Below are positions 18,283 through 27,468 of a DNA stretch of 51,557 bases, piece by piece; position 1 is the stretch's first letter; each line of letters opens with the position of its first letter. The stretch covers positions 1 through 51,557 of the forward strand of contig JANQOF010000010.1 of the NCBI GenBank assembly GCA_028279215.1, read 5' to 3'. The DNA is from Pirellulales bacterium (GTDB lineage Bacteria > Planctomycetota > Planctomycetia > Pirellulales > Lacipirellulaceae). The notes under the pieces are model-generated. The model did not search any database. It was not told where the DNA came from and worked only from the letters and a program-made list of their open reading frames with translations. A program made the position numbers and the translations under genes.

Positions 18283-18924
18283 ATGTCTGAGACACTCAAC
18301 GTTAAGAAAAGAAAGAGCACCGGCACGCGGGCGAGCAATCGCCTGCGTAGCGAGGGGCGTTGTCCAGCGGTGTTGTATGGGCATAACGAAGCTTCAGTGA
18401 GCCTGTCGTTGGCCTACGATGAATTGTCGGCAACCTTGCGTCATGGCGCGAAGGTCGTGGAACTGGCGGGCGACGAGAAAGGTCAGGCCCTCGTGCAGGA
18501 CCTTCAGTGGGATACCTTCGGCCGTTATGTACTGCACGCCGACTTGCTGCGGATTGCGGCCGACGAACGGGTGCACGTCGAAATTGCTGTGGAAGCCAAG
18601 GGCGAAGCACCAGGCGAAAAAGAGGGCGGCGTGCTGACCTGGGTGAATCACTCGGTCGAGATTGAAGTCACGCCAGCGGCGATTCCAGAGAAACTGCACA
18701 TCGATCTGGCAGAGGTCAACCTTGGCGATACGGTGACCGCCGACGCGGTGATCGATTTGCCCAGCGGCGCCAAGCTGCTCACACCGCCGGAACGAGTGTT
18801 GCTGAATTGCGTCACTCCAAAGGTCGACGAAGAGCCAGAGGGAGCCGAGGCGGTTGCCGGCAGCGCCGAACCCGAGTTGGTTGGCAAGAAAACAGAAGAC
18901 GACGGGTCGGGTGGCGACGAGTAA
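18283..18924 (+). CDS. rplY: 50S ribosomal protein L25 (CTC/TL5 type)
   Basis: This protein binds 5S rRNA in the large ribosomal subunit. The 213-residue form has the N-terminal L25 domain (residues 1-95, TGTRASNRLRSEGRCPAVLYG) and the C-terminal TL5/CTC beta domain (about 96-185; AEVNLGDTVTADAVIDLPSG), plus an acidic low-complexity tail. The ATG start is the first good one and gives the expected SETLNVKKR N-terminus. It leads the run rplY-pth-rpsF-ssb-rplI-dnaB. Its usual partner prs is 8.9 kb upstream on the same strand, beyond the exported-protein island. Confidence 0.96.
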   Translation: MSETLNVKKRKSTGTRASNRLRSEGRCPAVLYGHNEASVSLSLAYDELSATLRHGAKVVELAGDEKGQALVQDLQWDTFGRYVLHADLLRIAADERVHVEIAVEAKGEAPGEKEGGVLTWVNHSVEIEVTPAAIPEKLHIDLAEVNLGDTVTADAVIDLPSGAKLLTPPERVLLNCVTPKVDEEPEGAEAVAGSAEPELVGKKTEDDGSGGDE

Positions 18925-18969
18925 CGATGCAGTTGTTCGCCGACTGGCAAGCGAGGATGCCCCGCACCG

Positions 18970-19527
18970 ATGAAGATGATCGTAGGGCTCGGCAATCCTG
19001 GTAACAAGTACGAAGATACGAGACACAACATAGGATTTGAGGTGCTTGGCGAACTGTCGCGGCGTTGGCAGGCCGATAGTCCGCGTGATAAACACCAAGC
19101 ACTCGTCTCCTCGGCGAGCTATCAGCAAGAGAAGGTGTTGCTAGTGGCTCCGCAAACCTACATGAATCTGTCCGGTGTGTCGGTTCGCTTGGCGACTGAT
19201 TTTTTCAAGCTGCAAACCTCCGACCTGCTGGTAACATGCGACGACTTCAACCTGCCGCTGGGCATGCTTCGTACGCGGGCGCAGGGCTCGGCGGGTGGAC
19301 AAAACGGCCTGGACAACATCATTCAGCAATTGGGCACCCAAGAGTTTGCCCGGCTGCGGATTGGGATTGGCCCAGTGCCCGAGCATTACAATGCGGCCGA
19401 CTTCGTGTTGAGCAAGTTTGCTAAGAGCGAACGGGACGATGTCGACCAAACGGTGCGGCGAGCCGCCGATGCGGTAGAATGCTGGATCGCGAAAGGGACG
19501 ACTGAAACGATGAATCAATTCAATTAG
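18970..19527 (+). CDS. pth: Peptidyl-tRNA hydrolase
   Basis: This enzyme releases tRNA from peptidyl-tRNAs that fall off the ribosome. The 185-residue protein has the whole family pattern: MIVGLGNPGNKYEDTRHNIGFE at the start, with the catalytic His in RHNIG, PQTYMNLSG, VTCDDFNLPLG (catalytic Asp) and GSAGGQNGL. Two in-frame ATGs (18970 and 18976) are possible; I keep the first. It follows rplY by 45 bp. Its final codons run into a 7-bp-periodic repeat region that fills the gap to rpsF. Confidence 0.97.
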   Translation: MKMIVGLGNPGNKYEDTRHNIGFEVLGELSRRWQADSPRDKHQALVSSASYQQEKVLLVAPQTYMNLSGVSVRLATDFFKLQTSDLLVTCDDFNLPLGMLRTRAQGSAGGQNGLDNIIQQLGTQEFARLRIGIGPVPEHYNAADFVLSKFAKSERDDVDQTVRRAADAVECWIAKGTTETMNQFN

Positions 19528-19587
19528 TGGCTAATAGGCAGTGGCGAGTGCATGCATTCGAGTTTTCCACTAGCTACCAGCCACAGA
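19525..19587. repeat. Two heptad-periodic blocks between pth and rpsF
   Basis: 19525-19552 reads as four imperfect 7-mers, TAGTGGC TAATAGG | CAGTGGC GAGTGCA. 19567-19587 reads as three, CCACTAG CTACCAG CCACAGA. The second block is partly the reverse complement of the first (GTGG against CCAC), so the transcript could form an imperfect stem. The stop codon of pth sits inside the first block. Confidence 0.6.
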
Positions 19588-19606
19588 TTAACTCGGAGAC
19601 GCGAAA

Positions 19607-20005
19607 TTGCAGACGCAAGTTTATGAAGGCCTGTTCATCTTCGATTCGAACAAGTACGCGCGCGACCAAGCGACGTTGCCGGGAGAGGTCGAGGCAATGA
19701 TCACCAGCGGTGGCGGCGAGGTCGTCGTCAGCCGTCTGTGGGAAGAGCGGCGGTTGGCCTACCCCATTCGAGGTCAGCGCAAAGGTACTTATTGGCTGAT
19801 TTACTTCCGATCGCCGACGGGTGAAATTACCACGCTCAACCGGAAGTGCGAATTGCACGAGAGCGTACTGCGTCACTTGGTGCTGAAGATTCATCCGAGC
19901 CTAGTCGAGGCGATCCTCGAGCACGCCGCCAATCCGGCTGGAGCGTCGGAAGACGAAGCTGCTGAAGAGCCAGCCGGCGAACCGGTTGCCGCCGGAGCCG
20001 AATAG
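19607..20005 (+). CDS. rpsF: 30S ribosomal protein S6
   Basis: S6 sits on the platform of the small subunit next to S18. The protein has the expected start (QVYEGLFIFDS), the central EERRLAYPIRGQRKGTYWLIYF segment and a ferredoxin-like fold to about residue 100. An Ala/Glu-rich acidic tail of about 30 residues follows. The start is a TTG at 19607 with GGAG 9 bases upstream; no ATG is available nearby. Total length is 132 residues, longer than the E. coli mature core only by tail sequence. It begins the rpsF-ssb-rplI series. Confidence 0.95.
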   Translation: MQTQVYEGLFIFDSNKYARDQATLPGEVEAMITSGGGEVVVSRLWEERRLAYPIRGQRKGTYWLIYFRSPTGEITTLNRKCELHESVLRHLVLKIHPSLVEAILEHAANPAGASEDEAAEEPAGEPVAAGAE

Positions 20006-20140
20006 CACAGGGACCGGTCGTTGGGCAACGAGCCCATGGAGTTTTGTTTGCCACGTGGACTGCGATCGGGTAGACTCCTGGCGTTGGGTACAAATGTACA
20101 CAAGTCTACGCGATACGCCCTAGTAATGTGAGGCCCCGCC

Positions 20141-20581
20141 ATGGCAAGTTTCAACCGAGTGATCCTGGTCGGCAACGTCACACGCGACCCCGAGCTTCGT
20201 TACATTTCTAGCGGCACGGCAGTTACCGACATTGGACTGGCGGTTAACGAGCGGGTGAAACGGAACGAACAATGGGTCGAGGAGGCTAACTTCTTCGACG
20301 TCACGTTGTGGGGACGGACGGCCGAGGTGGCCAACGAGTACCTTAGCAAGGGGGCGCCGGTACTGATTGAAGGTCGCCTTAAGTACGATACTTGGGAGAA
20401 GGACGGCCAGAAGCGGTCGAAGGTGAAGATCATCGGCGAGAAGATGCAGATGCTTGGAGGCGGTGGTGGTGGTGGTGGTGGTCGCGGAGGAGGCACCCAA
20501 AGGCAAAGTTCCGACCACGACGAATACTCTTCATCGGCAGCCGCTCCCAGCATGCCGCCGGACGATGAGATCCCGTTCTAA
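20141..20581 (+). CDS. ssb: Single-stranded DNA-binding protein
   Basis: This protein coats single-stranded DNA during replication and repair. The OB fold covers residues 1-108 ([19 protein letters not shown] at the start; [15 protein letters not shown]). A glycine-rich linker encoded by a GGT-type triplet repeat follows, then the acidic tip MPPDDEIPF that recruits partner proteins. The length of 146 residues is normal. The gene lies between rpsF and rplI, the common bacterial position, though rpsR is missing after it. The 135-bp leader before the ATG is the longest gap within this gene cluster. Confidence 0.97.
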   Translation: MASFNRVILVGNVTRDPELRYISSGTAVTDIGLAVNERVKRNEQWVEEANFFDVTLWGRTAEVANEYLSKGAPVLIEGRLKYDTWEKDGQKRSKVKIIGEKMQMLGGGGGGGGGRGGGTQRQSSDHDEYSSSAAAPSMPPDDEIPF

Positions 20582-20651
20582 ACATGTGTTCGTAAAGCTC
20601 TAGGCGACCCAAGGCCATTCGAACTCCATTCCAATCACTCACCAACCAGCC

Positions 20652-21176
20652 ATGCAGACGAAATCCAAGCGAAAGAACAAAGGGTTCAAACGATTGCCAA
20701 AGGGCGAACACGGTGGTGTGCAACTGTTGCTCATCCACACCGTTCCCGACTTGGGAAAGCAAGGTGAAGTAGTCGAAGTGAAGCGGGGCTATGCGCTCAA
20801 CTATTTGCTACCCCAGGGCTTGGCTACCATCGCTACCGATCACCATCAACGCATGGTGGAGAAGCACAAGGCCAAGCTGCAGCAAATCGAACTTGCCCGT
20901 CAGGCCGAGTTGCGGAGCTACGCGGCCGAAATTGGCAAGCAGAGCATCACCATCGAGGCCAACGCTACCGAGGATGGGCACCTTTACGGAAGTGTCGGCG
21001 CGACGGAGATCGTCGCTGCGTTGAAGAAAAACGACATCCATCTCAACAGCGACCAGATCCGGCTCGACGGCGTGCTGAAGGAATTGGGCCTGTATACCGT
21101 CAAGATTCGCTTGTCGGCCGAGGTCGACGGCGAGATCAAGGTATGGGTGGTGCCCAGCGTCGCTGCCGACGAGTAG
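20652..21176 (+). CDS. rplI: 50S ribosomal protein L9
   Basis: L9 has two lobes joined by a long helix, and helps keep frame on crowded mRNAs. The N-lobe binds 23S rRNA: VQLLLIHTVPDLGKQGEVVEVKRGYALNYLLPQGLA, starting near residue 26. The C-lobe follows (GSVGATEIVAALKK). The protein is 174 residues, with an N-terminal basic extension of about 25 residues (QTKSKRKNKGFKRLPKGEHG) that is longer than usual and may add rRNA contacts. The start is the ATG at 20652. It follows ssb by 70 bp, exactly where rpsR is often found. Confidence 0.95.
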   Translation: MQTKSKRKNKGFKRLPKGEHGGVQLLLIHTVPDLGKQGEVVEVKRGYALNYLLPQGLATIATDHHQRMVEKHKAKLQQIELARQAELRSYAAEIGKQSITIEANATEDGHLYGSVGATEIVAALKKNDIHLNSDQIRLDGVLKELGLYTVKIRLSAEVDGEIKVWVVPSVAADE

Positions 21177-21248
21177 GGTTGCGTTGGCGTCGACGCCCCA
21201 GCGCCCAATAGAGTGTTACCTCGTCCATACGCGAAGGGAGTGTGCGCC

Positions 21249-22694
21249 GTGGCCGATCCATCTCGCTATTCGCCCAACCGTGGACGCGAATCTTCGCCTC
21301 GTGAATCGGTCGATGGGCTTCTCGAACGACAATTGCCCCAGGCGGTTGAAGCGGAACGCGGCGTGCTGGGCAGCTTGTTGCTTCTGCCCGAAAAGTTCGA
21401 CGAAGTAGCGCTGATTCTCCGCGCCAACGACTTCTACGACGATGCCAACGCCCGCATCTACCAGCATCTGGTCGAGATGCACGACACGGGCAAGCAAATC
21501 GATCCCATGTTGCTGGTGCAACATCTGCGCGATGCGGGCGACTACGACATGGTGGGCGGCGCCGCGTACATCGCGGAGCTCGGCGAAGCGGTGCCAACGG
21601 CCGCTCATGCCGAGCACTATGCCAGGATCGTGCACGACAAGGCGACGCTTCGCTCACTAATCCACGCTAGCACCGACATCATTCGCGATTCCTACGATCC
21701 GACGATCGCATCGCGCGAAATGCTCAGCCGCGCGGAAGAACGGGTGTTCTCTGTGTTAGAAGAGAAGGGTAACACGCAGGTATCCTCCATCCGCGAAGTG
21801 CTGCACGAAGCGCTGGCTCGTATCGACGCCCGCATGAAGAACGAACACGCGTTTGGCGGGTTGGAGACCGGCTTTGAGGACTTCGACGAGCTTACCGGCG
21901 GACTGCATGCCAACGAACTGCTGATCCTCGCGGCGCGACCAAGTATGGGAAAGACCGCCTTGGCGCTGAACATGGTGGAGCACGTCGCCGTGAACTGCCA
22001 ACACCCAACGTTGTTTGTCAGCCTTGAAATGTCGCAACTCGAGTTGGGCGATCGTTTGCTTTGTTCGCGGGCGAAAGTCAACGGACACCGGCTGCGGAAC
22101 GGGCACATTAGCAAGGAAGAAAGCCAACTACTGATTCGCACCGCCAACGAGGTGAGTTCGGCGCCTTTGTACATCGACGACACACCGAGCCGCACCATGA
22201 CCGAAATCGCCGCCGCCGCCAGAAGGCTCAAACGTCGGCATGGACTTTCGCTGATTGTGATCGATTACCTGCAACTCATCGAGCCCGATAACTCGAGCGA
22301 TCCACGGCAAGAACAGGTTTCGAAGATCGCACGCCGACTCAAAGGTCTGGCCCGCGAAATCGCCGTGCCGGTGCTCTGTTTGGCCCAGCTCAACCGCCAA
22401 GTGGAGGCCACCCGCGACAACAAGCCGGCGCTAAGCCACCTGCGCGAGTCGGGTGCTATTGAACAGGACGCGGACGTAGTGATGTTTGTGCATCGCGAAG
22501 AGTACTACCAGACCACCGACGAAGACCGCGAACGCTGCCGAGGCGAAGCAGACCTATTGATCCGCAAGCAGCGGAACGGTCCCACCGGCGACGTGAAGCT
22601 CACCTGGTTACATGATTTCACTCGCTTCGCCAACGCGGCGCCCGAGCCGCACGAAGAGTTCGCCAGCTACGGCATCGCCGACAGCGAGTATTGA
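21249..22694 (+). CDS. dnaB: Replicative DNA helicase DnaB
   Basis: DnaB is the ring helicase that unwinds the fork 5' to 3' and contacts primase. The N-terminal domain starts with LPQAVEAERGVLGSLLL. The RecA-like domain has Walker A in ARPSMGKTALALN near residue 230, FVSLEMS, Walker B in LIVIDYLQLI near 335 and the arginine-finger region with LSHLRESGAIEQDADVV. No intein interrupts these motifs. I chose the GTG at 21249, with GGGAG 8 bases upstream; the frame is open 36 bases further back to a TTG. The resulting length of about 481 residues is typical. It follows rplI, as in many bacteria. Confidence 0.95.
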   Translation: MADPSRYSPNRGRESSPRESVDGLLERQLPQAVEAERGVLGSLLLLPEKFDEVALILRANDFYDDANARIYQHLVEMHDTGKQIDPMLLVQHLRDAGDYDMVGGAAYIAELGEAVPTAAHAEHYARIVHDKATLRSLIHASTDIIRDSYDPTIASREMLSRAEERVFSVLEEKGNTQVSSIREVLHEALARIDARMKNEHAFGGLETGFEDFDELTGGLHANELLILAARPSMGKTALALNMVEHVAVNCQHPTLFVSLEMSQLELGDRLLCSRAKVNGHRLRNGHISKEESQLLIRTANEVSSAPLYIDDTPSRTMTEIAAAARRLKRRHGLSLIVIDYLQLIEPDNSSDPRQEQVSKIARRLKGLAREIAVPVLCLAQLNRQVEATRDNKPALSHLRESGAIEQDADVVMFVHREEYYQTTDEDRERCRGEADLLIRKQRNGPTGDVKLTWLHDFTRFANAAPEPHEEFASYGIADSEY

Positions 22695-22896
22695 ACTTGC
22701 CCGCGTACGGATGGCGGTGCCAAGAGGGCCTCCTCCTCGCGCTTATTGGGTATCGCTGCTACCCCGCCGAATTACCCTTCTAATCGCTACATCTCGTCGC
22801 GGTAGCGCGACCGTGCGGCCACCTCACTGCCGGCGTCGATAGGTGATGGTGCGGTGGAATGAATACGGACATTCAAACTCTTGCACGGACCAGGCG

Positions 22897-24303
22897 ATGA
22901 GATCCCCTCGATTTGGCGCAAACCGTCGTGTTGCGTGGCTAATTTCCGCGGCCGGTTTCATGGCCGCGACAGGAATGTCTGTCGCCAACGAGTGGGGCGA
23001 CGAAGTTCAACTCGCCTCGTGTTACAGCGATGGTTGCGGGGCGTACTCAGATGTCGACGCGTGCTGCTCCGACATCTGTGGTTGCTCCGACGTCTGTTCG
23101 GCGTGCGGAAGTGGTTACTGCTTCAACGTTCCGATGTGTGACGAACTCATGTGTCGCCTTGCACCGTGCATGGAGAAGATGGCGGCCAGCGGCATCCTCT
23201 ACAATCCGGTCGCCACGCAGTTCTATCAAGGCGTCGCGAGCGGAGGCGCCGAGCAAGAATTCGCCTACGGAGGGAAGATCGACCAGTTCCTGATCCTCGA
23301 CGCCGGCAAGTTGGGTCTGTGGCAAGGACTGACCGTGGCATTGCACGCCGAAACACGATTCGGTGACGACATCAACCAGCAAGCGGTTCCCTTTGCACCC
23401 GCCAACGTGGCCATGCTGTATCCGAAGGCAGGCGAACACGACACGGCGATCACGGGCCTGGGGTTCATCCAAGCGCTGACCCCCGAAGTACAATTGATGT
23501 TTGGCAAGTTCAATTCGGTTGACCTGTTCAACGATCTCTACCCGCAGACGGGGCGCGGCATCAACGGCTTCATGAACGCCTCGATGGTCGTCCCACTCGC
23601 CGCGGCGCGAGTGGCTCCGTTGTCGTTCATGGGCGCCGGCGTGAGAAAGATGCGAGGGAAGCAAATTCAAGGCGCGCTGCTGGTCTATGACACGCAAAAT
23701 GTGGCGACCACTAGCGGGTTCGACAACATGTTCGACAACGGGGTGAACATACTCGCGTTTTGGCGGTTTTTCACGAACGTCTACGGCTTGCCTGGTTCCC
23801 ACGGTTTCGCGGGCTTTTGGTCGACAGGTGAGTTTGTGGCGTTCGATCCCACCGGCTTCGTGATTGTGCCCGACGAAGGGATTGTCGCTGTGCCTCAAGA
23901 CGGGGCCTACACGCTTCTCTACTTCTACGAGCAGACGTTGTGGCAGCATCGTTGCCGGCCCCAACGCAAGGTCTCGTTTCTCAGCGAGTGGGGAATCGCC
24001 GACGACTTGACCAGCCCTGTCGGCTGGTCGGCGAACCTTGGCTTTCAGGCAACTGGTCTTAGCTCTACCCGGCCCAATGATGCATTCGGAATCGGCTACT
24101 TTCACACGGGCATCAGCGACGATCTGACGAATCTGTTTAGTCCCGTGTTGACCTTACAGAATGTCGATGGCGTGGAAATGTACTACAGCGCCGCGGTCGC
24201 CAAGGGTCTGCAACTAACCGCCAACCTGCAAATCATCGAACCCGCCAACGTGCAAAACGATACGGCCGTAGTGTTCGGACTGCGACTCAAGGCTGGCCTG
24301 TGA
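22897..24303 (+). CDS. Porin-like outer-membrane protein with cysteine-rich head (OprB-like)
   Basis: This protein of about 468 residues begins with a signal peptide (RRVAWLISAAGFMAATGMSVA) and then a cysteine-rich stretch of about 55 residues with at least 13 Cys (CCSDICGCSDVCSACGSGYC and following). The remainder looks like a beta-barrel of the carbohydrate-porin (OprB) type: alternating strands, a long run of Gly/aromatic residues, and the barrel end YYSAAVAKGLQLTANLQIIE...FGLRLKAGL. The start is uncertain: ATG 22897 leads straight into the signal peptide, while the frame opens at 22843. Cys-rich heads suggest disulfide links to other envelope proteins, an inference in line with planctomycete protein-rich walls. 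Confidence 0.72.
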   Translation: MRSPRFGANRRVAWLISAAGFMAATGMSVANEWGDEVQLASCYSDGCGAYSDVDACCSDICGCSDVCSACGSGYCFNVPMCDELMCRLAPCMEKMAASGILYNPVATQFYQGVASGGAEQEFAYGGKIDQFLILDAGKLGLWQGLTVALHAETRFGDDINQQAVPFAPANVAMLYPKAGEHDTAITGLGFIQALTPEVQLMFGKFNSVDLFNDLYPQTGRGINGFMNASMVVPLAAARVAPLSFMGAGVRKMRGKQIQGALLVYDTQNVATTSGFDNMFDNGVNILAFWRFFTNVYGLPGSHGFAGFWSTGEFVAFDPTGFVIVPDEGIVAVPQDGAYTLLYFYEQTLWQHRCRPQRKVSFLSEWGIADDLTSPVGWSANLGFQATGLSSTRPNDAFGIGYFHTGISDDLTNLFSPVLTLQNVDGVEMYYSAAVAKGLQLTANLQIIEPANVQNDTAVVFGLRLKAGL

Positions 24304-24354
24304 ACGCTGCGATTGGGTTTGCGGGAAGGGCGTTTTCTTTCACGGATTCTGAGT

Positions 24355-24391
24355 TGGAGTATCGCGCGTCCTTGGCGGCTCCATTTTTTTG
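24355..24391 (+). terminator. Possible terminator after the porin gene
   Basis: TGGAG (24355-24359) pairs with CTCCA (24379-24383), directly followed by seven Ts. The stem is short and the loop long, but the position, 52 bp after the stop, is right. Confidence 0.45.
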
Positions 24392-24545
24392 TAGAAAGTG
24401 AGCCACGGGTTTGATCCAATGGAGGGTTGGCCCATGTGCCGAAGTGTTGTTTGACAATCCAGCGTGATTCGCGTGGCATTGGTTGGCCTCCTCCTGCGCC
24501 TCCCAGATAGGTTCCGCCAACCGAAGCCACCCGTAGAAATGCCCC

Positions 24546-24687
24546 AATTGACCCAGCCTTGGGTCGATTGAAAATGACTTAGGTCGACTGGCCGGCGCGT
24601 ATCAGCTTGGCTGGAAAGCGTTTGTGGAGAGCTTTTGTGACGTAAGAATTGACCCAACGGATCGTTACTTGGGGTGTTGGGTCAATT
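24546..24687. repeat. Pair of GACCCA inverted repeats between convergent genes
   Basis: Two related hairpins occupy the gap between the porin gene and ppc. The first, AATTGACCCA with TGGGTCGATT (24546-24569), has a 4-base loop and one mismatch. The second, AATTGACCCAAC with GTTGGGTCAATT (24647-24658 and 24676-24687), is a perfect 12-bp stem with a 17-base loop. The shared core suggests copies of one small palindromic element, which could also act as a two-way terminator. Otherwise the 402-bp gap shows no gene. Confidence 0.6.
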
Positions 24688-24705
24688 GCCACCAAGGACG
24701 AGAGG

Positions 24706-27468
24706 TCAGCCAGTCGTCCGCATGCCAGCCGACACGCCGTTGATATTCAGATTCATTAGGTGCTCAAGATCGTCGGGCGCCGTGGATTGATAGGCATCTT
24801 GGTCTTGGGCAAGTCGCTGCATGAGCACTACCTGCACCACATTGAGCGGATCGACGTAGCCGTTGCGAACGAGAATCGACCGTTGAAGCCAGGCAATGTC
24901 GTCCAGCAGTTGATCGCTTTGGGTGATCGCGCAAACGGCTTTGGCCGAGCGATGATACTCGTCGACGATGGCCTGCGTCAGTTCCGTGCCGCCGTCGATC
25001 GCATCGCCCAGCTTGCCATACAGTTCGAAGACGGGCATGTTGGCCTTAGCCAGCGCAAGTTCGGCGTTGCTGATGGTGGCCTCGAAGAACGACCAGTTGC
25101 TGTACATTTCGTGCAGCCGATCGATAGCACCCTGATCGCCTAGCAAAGGCTCGACTGCCGAACCAATACCGAACCAAGCCGGTAAGATCGCCCTACATTG
25201 CGTCCAACTAAACACCCACGGAATGGCTCGAAGATCCTCGATTCGATTTCCTCCCTTGCGTTTGGAGGGGCGTGAGCCGATTGGCAGTCGCGCGATTTCG
25301 TCGATGGGTGTGACTTCACGATAGAAGTCGGCGAAGTTGGGTGCGTCGACTAAGCGGCGGTAGGCCGCCAGCGACTCGGCGGAGAGCCGATCCATCAGGT
25401 CGGTCCACTCCGCCGGCGGGCTGTCGGGCGAACGTGCCGCGGCTCGGAGCGACGACCAGCATACCTGCTCCAGATGACGGTAGGCAATTTCGGGCGTGCC
25501 ATACCGCTCGGCAATCACCTCACCTTGCTCGGTGAGTCGGAGCGAACCATTGAAAGCGTCACGAGGCAGCGACAGGATGCTGCGAGCGGCGGGACCACCG
25601 CCGCGCCCCAGCGATCCACCCCGCCCATGGAAAAACGTAAGCTCAATTCCAAATTCCGTCGCCACTCGCTGCATTGCCGATTGCGATTGCTGCAACGCCC
25701 ATTGAGCGGTCAGGTATCCGCCATCCTTGGTGCTATCAGAATATCCAACCATCACCAACTGATCGTCGGCTTGCTCGGCAACGTATTGACGGTAGATATC
25801 GACGGAGAATATCTGCTTGAGCGTCTCGGGAGCGCGCTGAAGATCGTCAATCGTTTCAAACAGCGGAGCAACCGGCAAGTGCAGCTCGGCATCACGATCG
25901 TGACCACCGTCGACGCACTCACTCCATCGCCACAGCCACAGCATGCCAAGAACGTCGCTGGCACTCTTGGTCATGCTAAGTATGTGCGCTCCAAACGGTC
26001 CCATTCCCCGCAGTCGGGCCGTACGCCGAACCAAAGCGAACAAGTCGAGTGTTTCTTGAGTCGATTCAGAGAATTCAGCATCCAAGCCCGGCATCTCCCT
26101 AGACGCAATTGTATCGATGAGTAGCTGCAGGCGGGCCGGTTCGTCGAGACTCGATGCGTCGTCGCACAAACCTGCTAGCTGCCACACTTCGTCGATCGCC
26201 GAACGATACACGCCTGAATGTTGACGGAGGTCAAGCCGTGCAGTGTGCAGGCCGAATACGTTGATTTGTTTTAACCAAGGCTCGACTTCATTTTCCACGA
26301 TCACTTCGTCGCCCGCATCGGTCAGGCATTCCGCAACAAGGGCGACATCGTCCGCCAAGTCGCTTCGCGAGAAGTACCCGCCGCTACTGGGATCGGCGAG
26401 TTGATCGATGGGCGTCTCGAGCGACTGACTAAGCCGCCAGCGAATCGCATACATCCACTTACGGTAGGTTTCGTATTCCGGCATAGCGTCGAGTCGCTTG
26501 CGAAGCAACGGCCAGCGATCACCGGCAGCCGTAATGGCTGCTTCGAGTTTGGCCGGGCGCGGAACCAAGCGATCGGACATGCTCAGCGAGCGACCGATCC
26601 GGCGCGCAGCCGCACGGTGCTCGGTGACTGCGTGTTGACGGAGCAGAGTGAGCGTTTCGGCGGTCACGTCCGGCGTAACGAACGGATTGCCGTCGCGATC
26701 GCCGCCAATCCAAGAACCGAAGCTCACCAGTGGCAACTCGGGCTGCCGCACTTTGGGGTAGTAGCGATGGAGCGATCGACTCATATCGGCCAGCAGTTCA
26801 GCCGCCTCGGTCCACAGGCCGGGCATGATGGCCAAACCACGTTCCACCTCCTGCCGCACGGTGGGGCGCCACGGTCGCACGAAGTCGGTTTGCCACAGCT
26901 TTTGCAACTCGCCTCGAATGAGGGCTGTGTTGTGTTCTTGCTCGCGAGGCAGGATGTGGCCCACGTCGGTTTGATTCAGCAGACGCCGAATGCGAATCAA
27001 GATACGGCGGACACTACGTCGCTTGGCCTCCGTGGGATGTGCGGTAAACACCAACTCGATTCGAACTCGGTCGACGAGTTGCTGCACATCGGCAGTGGCT
27101 ATTCCATCGTTGTGCAACTCGGCAAAGGCTGCGCCGATCGATTCGCGCCCGGGATTGGGATACGCCTGTTGCTCGCGAGCTCGGATAGTGCGAATTCGCT
27201 GGCGGTCTTCCGCCAGGTTCGCCAATTCGAGAAAGATCGTGAAGCTGCGAATCACAATGCTAAGCTCGCGCTCCGAGAGGTCTGCGATTCTATTGCGAAG
27301 ACCGTCGGCGGCCTCGGCCTGGCCTTCGCCCAATTTGCGGGCAAGGGCGCGGATCTCTTCGACCAGTTCAAAGCCCTCCTGCCCGGCGTGATGCTTGATC
27401 ACTTCCCCAAACAGGCGGCCGAGGTGATCGACTTCGCGGCGCAGTTCGGCTTGGACTTCTTGACTCAT
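24706..27468 (-). CDS. ppc: Phosphoenolpyruvate carboxylase
   Basis: This enzyme adds bicarbonate to phosphoenolpyruvate to make oxaloacetate and refill the TCA cycle. The 920-residue protein has the catalytic His signature VFTAHPTEAKRRS near residue 142, SWIGGDRDGNPFVT, GYSDSTKDGGY, the Gly-rich loop FHGRGGSLGRGGGP near 613 and the conserved end NINGVSAGMRTTG, where allosteric Asp usually binds nearby. The frame opens upstream at 27507; I start at ATG 27468 (SQEVQAELRREVDHLG), though neither has a good ribosome site. It is a single gene, convergent with the porin gene. It opposes a long open frame on the other strand that is a shadow. Confidence 0.96.
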   Translation of the reverse strand: MSQEVQAELRREVDHLGRLFGEVIKHHAGQEGFELVEEIRALARKLGEGQAEAADGLRNRIADLSERELSIVIRSFTIFLELANLAEDRQRIRTIRAREQQAYPNPGRESIGAAFAELHNDGIATADVQQLVDRVRIELVFTAHPTEAKRRSVRRILIRIRRLLNQTDVGHILPREQEHNTALIRGELQKLWQTDFVRPWRPTVRQEVERGLAIMPGLWTEAAELLADMSRSLHRYYPKVRQPELPLVSFGSWIGGDRDGNPFVTPDVTAETLTLLRQHAVTEHRAAARRIGRSLSMSDRLVPRPAKLEAAITAAGDRWPLLRKRLDAMPEYETYRKWMYAIRWRLSQSLETPIDQLADPSSGGYFSRSDLADDVALVAECLTDAGDEVIVENEVEPWLKQINVFGLHTARLDLRQHSGVYRSAIDEVWQLAGLCDDASSLDEPARLQLLIDTIASREMPGLDAEFSESTQETLDLFALVRRTARLRGMGPFGAHILSMTKSASDVLGMLWLWRWSECVDGGHDRDAELHLPVAPLFETIDDLQRAPETLKQIFSVDIYRQYVAEQADDQLVMVGYSDSTKDGGYLTAQWALQQSQSAMQRVATEFGIELTFFHGRGGSLGRGGGPAARSILSLPRDAFNGSLRLTEQGEVIAERYGTPEIAYRHLEQVCWSSLRAAARSPDSPPAEWTDLMDRLSAESLAAYRRLVDAPNFADFYREVTPIDEIARLPIGSRPSKRKGGNRIEDLRAIPWVFSWTQCRAILPAWFGIGSAVEPLLGDQGAIDRLHEMYSNWSFFEATISNAELALAKANMPVFELYGKLGDAIDGGTELTQAIVDEYHRSAKAVCAITQSDQLLDDIAWLQRSILVRNGYVDPLNVVQVVLMQRLAQDQDAYQSTAPDDLEHLMNLNINGVSAGMRTTG

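Noticed and set aside
20457-20485. Run of GGT triplets in ssb as a mobile or regulatory repeat
   Set aside because: It encodes the normal glycine-rich linker of SSB and keeps frame.
23047-24105. 352-residue minus-strand frame opposite the porin-like gene
   Set aside because: It has no motifs and lies over a gene with signal peptide and barrel features.
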